Positions 13,977-17,256 of a DNA stretch of 17,256 nt are shown here, one piece after another. The position numbers and the translations under genes were made by a program. The first letter of the stretch is position 1; each line of letters opens with the position of its first letter. The stretch is from RGIG7332 sp045589235 (GTDB taxonomy: Bacteria > Bacillota > Clostridia > Oscillospirales > JAAYXM01), in assembly GCA_045589235.1 (NCBI GenBank), contig JAZNOR010000051.1:1-17256 (forward strand), in the 5' to 3' direction. The notes beneath the pieces were generated by a model, which searched no databases, was not told where the DNA came from, and saw only the letters and a list, made by a program, of their open reading frames with translations.

Positions 13977-13991
13977 CAAGAATGATTATCA
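13977..13991 (+). promoter_or_regulatory. Candidate PerR/Fur operator in the perR leader
   Basis: CAAGAATGATTATCA aligns with the Per box TTATAATNATTATAA. The right half-site matches at 6 of 7 positions and the left at 4 of 7. It also resembles half of a Fur box (AATGATTATCA). It starts just after the predicted transcription start, a suitable place for autorepression. Confidence 0.55.
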
Positions 13992-14008
13992 CTTTTGAGG
14001 TGGAGCCT

Positions 14009-14401
14009 ATGAAAACTAAGAGAAATTTTAGCCCCAAAAGGCAAGCAATTCTGCAGGCTCTATGCTCTACTAAAGAGCATCCGACAGTTGAGTGGGTATG
14101 TGAGGAGGTAATGAAAAAATATCCTAACATCAGCCTTGCGACGGTGTATCGTAACATTACTCAGCTAAAGGAAGATGGGCTTGTAATCACAGTCGGCGTT
14201 GTCGACGGACATGAACGCTTAGATGCAACAACCAACCCGCATCCGCATTTTGTATGCAGAAATTGCGGCGCGGTAATTGATGTTGATATTTCGGTAAGCG
14301 GAGAAGAAATGTGTAAGTCAGTATCAAATCAGTACGGTGTAGATTTAGACCACTATGATGTAACATTTTGGGGTAATTGCACCGACTGTCAAAAAAATTA
14401 A
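14009..14401 (+). CDS. perR: PerR-like Fur-family peroxide-responsive repressor
   Basis: The 130-residue product has the Fur winged helix (LATVYRNITQLKEDGLV, 43-59) and a dimerisation/metal domain. PerR metal-site residues are present: H24 in HPT, D72 in ERLDATT, H78 and H80 in PHPHF, and D91 in AVIDVD. The structural zinc site is C83/C86 and C124/C127. Asp at position 72, where Fur has Glu, is the feature that points to peroxide sensing by His oxidation. An earlier in-frame ATG at 13934 would start inside the promoter, so the ATG at 14009, behind GAGGTGGAG, is chosen. It leads the peroxide/iron cluster and probably controls it together with itself. Confidence 0.9.
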   Translation: MKTKRNFSPKRQAILQALCSTKEHPTVEWVCEEVMKKYPNISLATVYRNITQLKEDGLVITVGVVDGHERLDATTNPHPHFVCRNCGAVIDVDISVSGEEMCKSVSNQYGVDLDHYDVTFWGNCTDCQKN

Positions 14402-14421
14402 AATTTATGGAGGAAATTATT

Positions 14422-15009
14422 ATGAAAAAATTTGTATGCTCAGTTTGCGGTTACGTTCATGAGGGAGAAGTTCCGCCGGAGAAGTGCCCGGTATGTAAGG
14501 TTCCTGCAGAGAAGTTTAAAGAAATGGCAGCAGATGCTAAGCTCGCTGCAGAGCATGAGTATGGTGTTTATGCAAAGACCGTTAAGAACAATCCTGACAT
14601 CAGCGAAGAAGATAAGAAGTATATCTTCGAGCAGCTTATGGCAAACTTCAATGGCGAGTGTGCTGAGGTTGGTATGTATCTCTGTATGGCAAGAATTGCT
14701 CATCGCGAGGGATATCCGGAAGTTGGTCTTTACTGGGAGAAGGCAGCTTATGAGGAAGCAGAGCACGCAGCTAAGTTTGCAGAGCTCTTAGGTGAGGATT
14801 TGGAGCCGAATATGAAGGCAACAACAAAGGATAATTTAAGATGGCGCGTTGATTGCGAATACGGTGCAACTCAGGGTAAGTTTGTCCTTGCAGCTTGCGC
14901 TAAGAAGAACGGTTTAGATGCAATCCACGATACAGTTCACGAAATGGCTCGCGACGAGGCCCGCCATGGTCGCGGCTTGGAAGGACTTTTAAAGAGATAT
15001 TTTAGATAA
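14422..15009 (+). CDS. Reverse rubrerythrin (NADH peroxidase-type)
   Basis: The 195-residue product has domains in the reversed order. A rubredoxin-like Fe(Cys)4 domain comes first, with C6/C9 in FVCSVCGYVHEG and C22/C25 in EKCPVCKVP. A ferritin-like diiron domain follows, with E79 in FNGECAE, E112/H115 in AYEEAEH, and E179/H182 in RDEARH, plus nearby E146 and E174. In Clostridium acetobutylicum reverse rubrerythrins reduce hydrogen peroxide with electrons passed through rubredoxin and are strongly PerR-controlled. The start is the ATG at 14422, behind GGAGGAAATTATT; an earlier in-frame start overlaps perR and has no such site. The gap to perR is 20 bases. C/G-ending codons suggest high expression. 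A rubredoxin gene ends the same cluster. Confidence 0.94.
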   Translation: MKKFVCSVCGYVHEGEVPPEKCPVCKVPAEKFKEMAADAKLAAEHEYGVYAKTVKNNPDISEEDKKYIFEQLMANFNGECAEVGMYLCMARIAHREGYPEVGLYWEKAAYEEAEHAAKFAELLGEDLEPNMKATTKDNLRWRVDCEYGATQGKFVLAACAKKNGLDAIHDTVHEMARDEARHGRGLEGLLKRYFR

Positions 15010-15021
15010 GTGGTGAGCAAA

Positions 15022-15228
15022 ATGATTGAAAACTATACCGTTTGCAATTGCAAGCAAGTAAAATACAGTGACATCGCAGATGCTATGCACAACAATCGTC
15101 GTTTTGACGATGTGCTTGAGGCTTTTGAAGATGTGCAGAAAATCACAAACTGCTCCACAGGATGTGGAGGCTGCTATCAGAAAGTTTTGGATATTATATC
15201 CAACATTATGAGTGGTGCGGCAAATTAA
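15022..15228 (+). CDS. BFD-like [2Fe-2S]-binding protein
   Basis: The 68-residue protein is a stand-alone Fer2_BFD domain: a CNC pair (C8, C10) near the N-terminus, a helical middle, then CSTGCGGC (C44, C48, C51). C8, C10, C48 and C51 are the likely cluster ligands, as in bacterioferritin-associated ferredoxin. In that system the ferredoxin docks on the ferritin shell and delivers electrons that reduce and release stored iron. Here it lies between reverse rubrerythrin (12 bases before) and a non-haem ferritin (20 bases after), which supports such a role by context. The ATG at 15022 is preferred to the two GTG codons at 15010-15015, because GGTGAG stands just before it. Confidence 0.85.
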   Translation: MIENYTVCNCKQVKYSDIADAMHNNRRFDDVLEAFEDVQKITNCSTGCGGCYQKVLDIISNIMSGAAN

Positions 15229-15248
15229 CAATGCCGGAGGTGACATCT

Positions 15249-15761
15249 ATGCTAGACAAGAAGGTTTCTAATTTATTAAATGACCAGATAAATAAAGAGT
15301 TATATTCAGCTTATCTCTATCTCGACTTCTCAATTTTCTATGAGCAACAGGGACTCGACGGATTTGCAAACTGGTATATGGTACAGGCACAGGAGGAGCG
15401 CGACCACGCAATGCTTATGCTTCAGTATCTCCAGCAGAATGGTGAGAAGGTGACACTAGAGTCGGTTGCAAAGCCTGATAAAGAAATGAAAGTGCTTATG
15501 GACCCGTTAAAGTTCGGCTTAGAGCACGAGCAGTATGTAACAAGCCTTATCAATGATATTTACGCAGCGGCCTATGATGTCCGCGATTTCAGAACAATGC
15601 AGTTTTTGGATTGGTTCGTCAAGGAGCAGCTCGAAGAAGAGAAGAATGCCGATGATATGATTAAGAAAATGGAGCTTTTCGGTAACGATTCAAAGGGATT
15701 ATATTCACTTGACAGTGAATATGCTGCTCGCGTGTATACTGCACCGTCTTTAGTGTTATAA
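15249..15761 (+). CDS. Non-haem ferritin
   Basis: The 170-residue product has the length of FtnA-type ferritins, which form 24-subunit iron-storage shells. Ferroxidase ligands are visible: E17 in NKELYSAYLYL, E50 and H53 in QEERDHA, E94 in LEHEQYV, and Q127/E130 in VKEQLEEE. The C-terminal tail after about 160 is short and hydrophobic. The ATG at 15249 follows GGAGGTGA; an in-frame ATG at 15231 precedes that site and would start too early. It follows the BFD-like gene by 20 bases and precedes the rubredoxin gene by 23. PerR control with the rest of the cluster is likely. Confidence 0.95.
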   Translation: MLDKKVSNLLNDQINKELYSAYLYLDFSIFYEQQGLDGFANWYMVQAQEERDHAMLMLQYLQQNGEKVTLESVAKPDKEMKVLMDPLKFGLEHEQYVTSLINDIYAAAYDVRDFRTMQFLDWFVKEQLEEEKNADDMIKKMELFGNDSKGLYSLDSEYAARVYTAPSLVL

Positions 15762-15784
15762 TAGAGTAAAGGGAGGTTTTACCG

Positions 15785-15940
15785 ATGAATAAATATGTTT
15801 GCCCATGTGGATATGTTTACGATCCTGAGCTTGGCGATCCGGATAACGGAGTAGCAGCAGGAACAGCTTGGGAGGATGTTCCCGAGGACTGGGTTTGCCC
15901 GGTATGCGGTCTCGGAAAAGACGCATTCGAAGAAGAATAA
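15785..15940 (+). CDS. Rubredoxin with a shortened first metal-binding knuckle
   Basis: The 51-residue protein is a complete rubredoxin: MNKYVCPCGYVYDPELG, then GDPDNGV, the GTAWEDVPEDWVCPVCG block, and a GKDAFEEE end. The four iron ligands are C6, C8, C38 and C41. The second knuckle is the normal C-x2-C, but the first is C-P-C, one residue shorter than the usual C-x2-C-G. Whether it binds iron normally is open. The start follows GGGAGG by 8 bases. As the last gene of the cluster, it is the natural electron donor for the reverse rubrerythrin. It was found by reading the sequence because it is very short. Confidence 0.93.
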   Translation: MNKYVCPCGYVYDPELGDPDNGVAAGTAWEDVPEDWVCPVCGLGKDAFEEE

Positions 15941-15947
15941 GTTAAAA

Positions 15948-15979
15948 GCGATTGGTTTCACCAATCGCATTTTCTTTTT
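15948..15979 (+). terminator. Terminator of the perR cluster, overlapping the malQ 3' end
   Basis: GCGATTGGT (15948-15956) and ACCAATCGC (15960-15968) form a 9-bp stem with a TTC loop, followed by ATTTTCTTTTT. The right arm is also the coding sequence for the last residues (CDW) of the convergent malQ gene. Read the other way, TTTT follows the stem, so it could also end the malQ transcript. Confidence 0.88.
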
Positions 15980-17220
15980 GCAGCGGAAATTTTAGAGTTT
16001 AATTTTAGCGCAAGACATTGGTTTAATGCATCACTCGGTATTCGATAACGCCAATTACTTGACGCTGTACCCGGAGTGTTCATACGGTGTTTTGAATCTT
16101 GTGCCAATATGTCTTGAATCGGCAAAATTGCAAGCTCGGCATCAGATGAAAGACAAGCCGAAATCATAGCATCAAGCAAGGCGTGTTCATCACATACGCC
16201 AAAATAACCATATGCGCGCAAAACGGAGGGAGATTTCTCTCTTATCCAACCAAGCGTTGTATTATTGTCGTGCGTGCCGGTATAGCACACGGAATTTTTT
16301 TGAATATTTTCAGGAAGATATGGACTATTTTCACTGTCAAAGGCAAATTGCAAAACTGCCATACCCGGCAAATTAAATTCATTTTTAAGTGCAATCACAT
16401 CGTCTGTTATATATCCTAAATCCTCTGCTATAAAGGGCAGAGAGCCAAAATGATTTTTAATTGCATTAAATAGCTTTTTACCGGGACCTTGCTTCCAAAC
16501 ACCAAAGCTTGCATTCGCCGCATCCTTTTGAATTGACCAGAATGCGGAAAAGCCACGGAAATGGTCAAGTCGTATCCTGTCGAAATATAAAAGGGTGTTT
16601 TCAACTCGCTCAATCAAGAAAGAAAATCCGTCGCGCTCAATTTTATCCCAATTATAAATCGGATTATTCCATTTCTGCCCAACGGGCGAAAAAGCATCCG
16701 GAGGGCACCCTGAAACCTCGGTATCAGAAAAATATTCAGGATGCATTTTAACTTCAATGCTATTTTGTGCAACGTAAATCGGCAAATCGCCGATTAACTC
16801 GATGCCGTTTAAATGTGCATAAGCGCGCAAAGATGCCCATTCGCGCTTGAATTCAGCTTGTATAAAATCTGACTCGTCTGATCTCTCGGCGGCGAGGGTA
16901 AGCATAGAATTCCATTCTGCAATTACCTTTTCATAATTAACAAAATTGCTGTTTCTAATTGACGGGGCTTCATCTTGAGTTATAAGCTTTTTTGAAATTA
17001 AAGTATCCGGATCAATAAAAAGGGGATTGCCTAGCTGTGAAGCGGGAGACTGATACGGCGAAAAACCTTCGCCTATCGGATTTATCGGCAGCATTTGCCA
17101 GGCGGAAAAGCCCGAAGCCTTTAAAAAATCAATAAAATTATAGGCACACTTTCCCAGTGTGCCTATACCATATTTTCCGGGGAGAGAGCTGATGTGAGAA
17201 AGAACGCCTGCTCGTCGCAT
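15958..17220 (-). CDS. malQ: 4-alpha-glucanotransferase (MalQ), compact form
   Basis: The 420-residue GH77 enzyme transfers alpha-1,4-glucan segments between maltodextrins or glycogen chains. The N-terminus MRRAGVLSHISSLPGKYGIGTLG and SPYQSPASQLGNPLFID are typical. Catalytic residues are present: nucleophile D219 in IRLDHFRGF, acid/base E266 in IAEDLG, and D318 in YTGTHDNNTT; DLPIYVA and NTPGTASSNWRYR also match. It is short: plain bacterial MalQ is about 500 residues. The missing part seems internal, since VNYEKVI (94-100) is joined to FKREWASLRAYA (124-135) by about 23 residues, where the family usually has about 80-90 including the WL.DYALF.ALK segment. The core looks intact. The last codons form one arm of the perR-cluster terminator. 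No clear ribosome binding site stands close to the ATG. Confidence 0.93.
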   Translation of the reverse strand: MRRAGVLSHISSLPGKYGIGTLGKCAYNFIDFLKASGFSAWQMLPINPIGEGFSPYQSPASQLGNPLFIDPDTLISKKLITQDEAPSIRNSNFVNYEKVIAEWNSMLTLAAERSDESDFIQAEFKREWASLRAYAHLNGIELIGDLPIYVAQNSIEVKMHPEYFSDTEVSGCPPDAFSPVGQKWNNPIYNWDKIERDGFSFLIERVENTLLYFDRIRLDHFRGFSAFWSIQKDAANASFGVWKQGPGKKLFNAIKNHFGSLPFIAEDLGYITDDVIALKNEFNLPGMAVLQFAFDSENSPYLPENIQKNSVCYTGTHDNNTTLGWIREKSPSVLRAYGYFGVCDEHALLDAMISACLSSDAELAILPIQDILAQDSKHRMNTPGTASSNWRYRIPSDALNQCLALKLNSKISAAKRKCDW

Positions 17221-17256
17221 TTACTTATCAACAACTTTCCATAAATGAAAATTTCT
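17221..17256 (-). CDS. Possible C-terminal end of a gene upstream of malQ (partial)
   Basis: On the minus strand an open frame enters from the window edge, reads RNFHLWKVVDK and stops at TAA (17221-17223), directly touching the malQ ATG (TAAATG). The exact abutment, and the lack of a good ribosome binding site of its own for malQ, suggest translational coupling to an upstream gene in the same operon. Eleven codons are too few to identify the product or to be sure it is coding. Confidence 0.35.
   Translation of the reverse strand, partial: RNFHLWKVVDK

Noticed and set aside
13934..14008. N-terminal extension of PerR from an ATG at 13934
   Set aside because: It overlaps the consensus promoter and lacks family similarity; the start at 14009 has GAGGTGGAG in front and gives the normal Fur-family N-terminus.
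15162..15248. Ferritin start upstream at 15162
   Set aside because: It overlaps the BFD-like gene in another frame; the ATG at 15249 has GGAGGTGA and gives the usual ferritin length.

Overview
The window looks like a chromosomal segment of a strictly anaerobic, low-to-mid GC Gram-positive bacterium of the class Clostridia, probably a gut-type Oscillospirales or a relative. This is inferred from strong GGAGG/GAGGT ribosome binding sites, AT-rich promoters, a PerR-led reverse rubrerythrin/ferritin/rubredoxin cluster, a CCA-encoded tRNA-Arg(ACG) and the enzyme types. No phage, IS transposase, CRISPR or rRNA is visible. No gene-free stretch reaches 300 bases; the longest are 1-230 and 8188-8414.

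Layout. 1-310: repeat-rich non-coding DNA, then a tRNA-Arg on the minus strand with its promoter and terminator. 454-624: an uncalled 56-residue minus-strand protein. 717-4804 (+): a tight run of lipoprotein, pyrC, pyrF and a CLC-type anion transporter, closed by a perfect palindromic terminator. 4832-7045 (-): two RNA-modification enzymes, an RsmF-like m5C methyltransferase and an RluA-family pseudouridine synthase. 7105-12028: an accessory-looking metabolic block made of a highly codon-biased Ldh2-family dehydrogenase (-), a divergent TIM-barrel amidohydrolase/decarboxylase (+), two tandem paralogous EamA permeases (-), and a divergent PocR-AraC regulator (+). 12041-13881 (-): a DUF1294 membrane protein overlapping the 3' end of a COG2509-type FAD dehydrogenase. 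14009-15940 (+): perR, reverse rubrerythrin, BFD-like [2Fe-2S] protein, ferritin and rubredoxin. 15958-17220 (-): a short MalQ 4-alpha-glucanotransferase, immediately preceded by the last codons of a gene that runs off the window.

How the genes work together. pyrC and pyrF supply two steps of UMP synthesis. The perR cluster makes a self-contained peroxide/iron module: a PerR sensor with a candidate operator in its own leader, an electron carrier (rubredoxin), a peroxidase (reverse rubrerythrin), an iron store (ferritin) and a small ferredoxin that could reduce the ferritin core to release iron. The 7105-12028 block is the best candidate for an undescribed system. A ligand-sensing regulator, two permeases, a 2-hydroxyacid-type NAD(P)H dehydrogenase and an amidohydrolase sit together, and the 9-mer AGGTGTTAA abuts the -35 element of both the dehydrogenase and the permease promoters. 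The substrate cannot be read from sequence.
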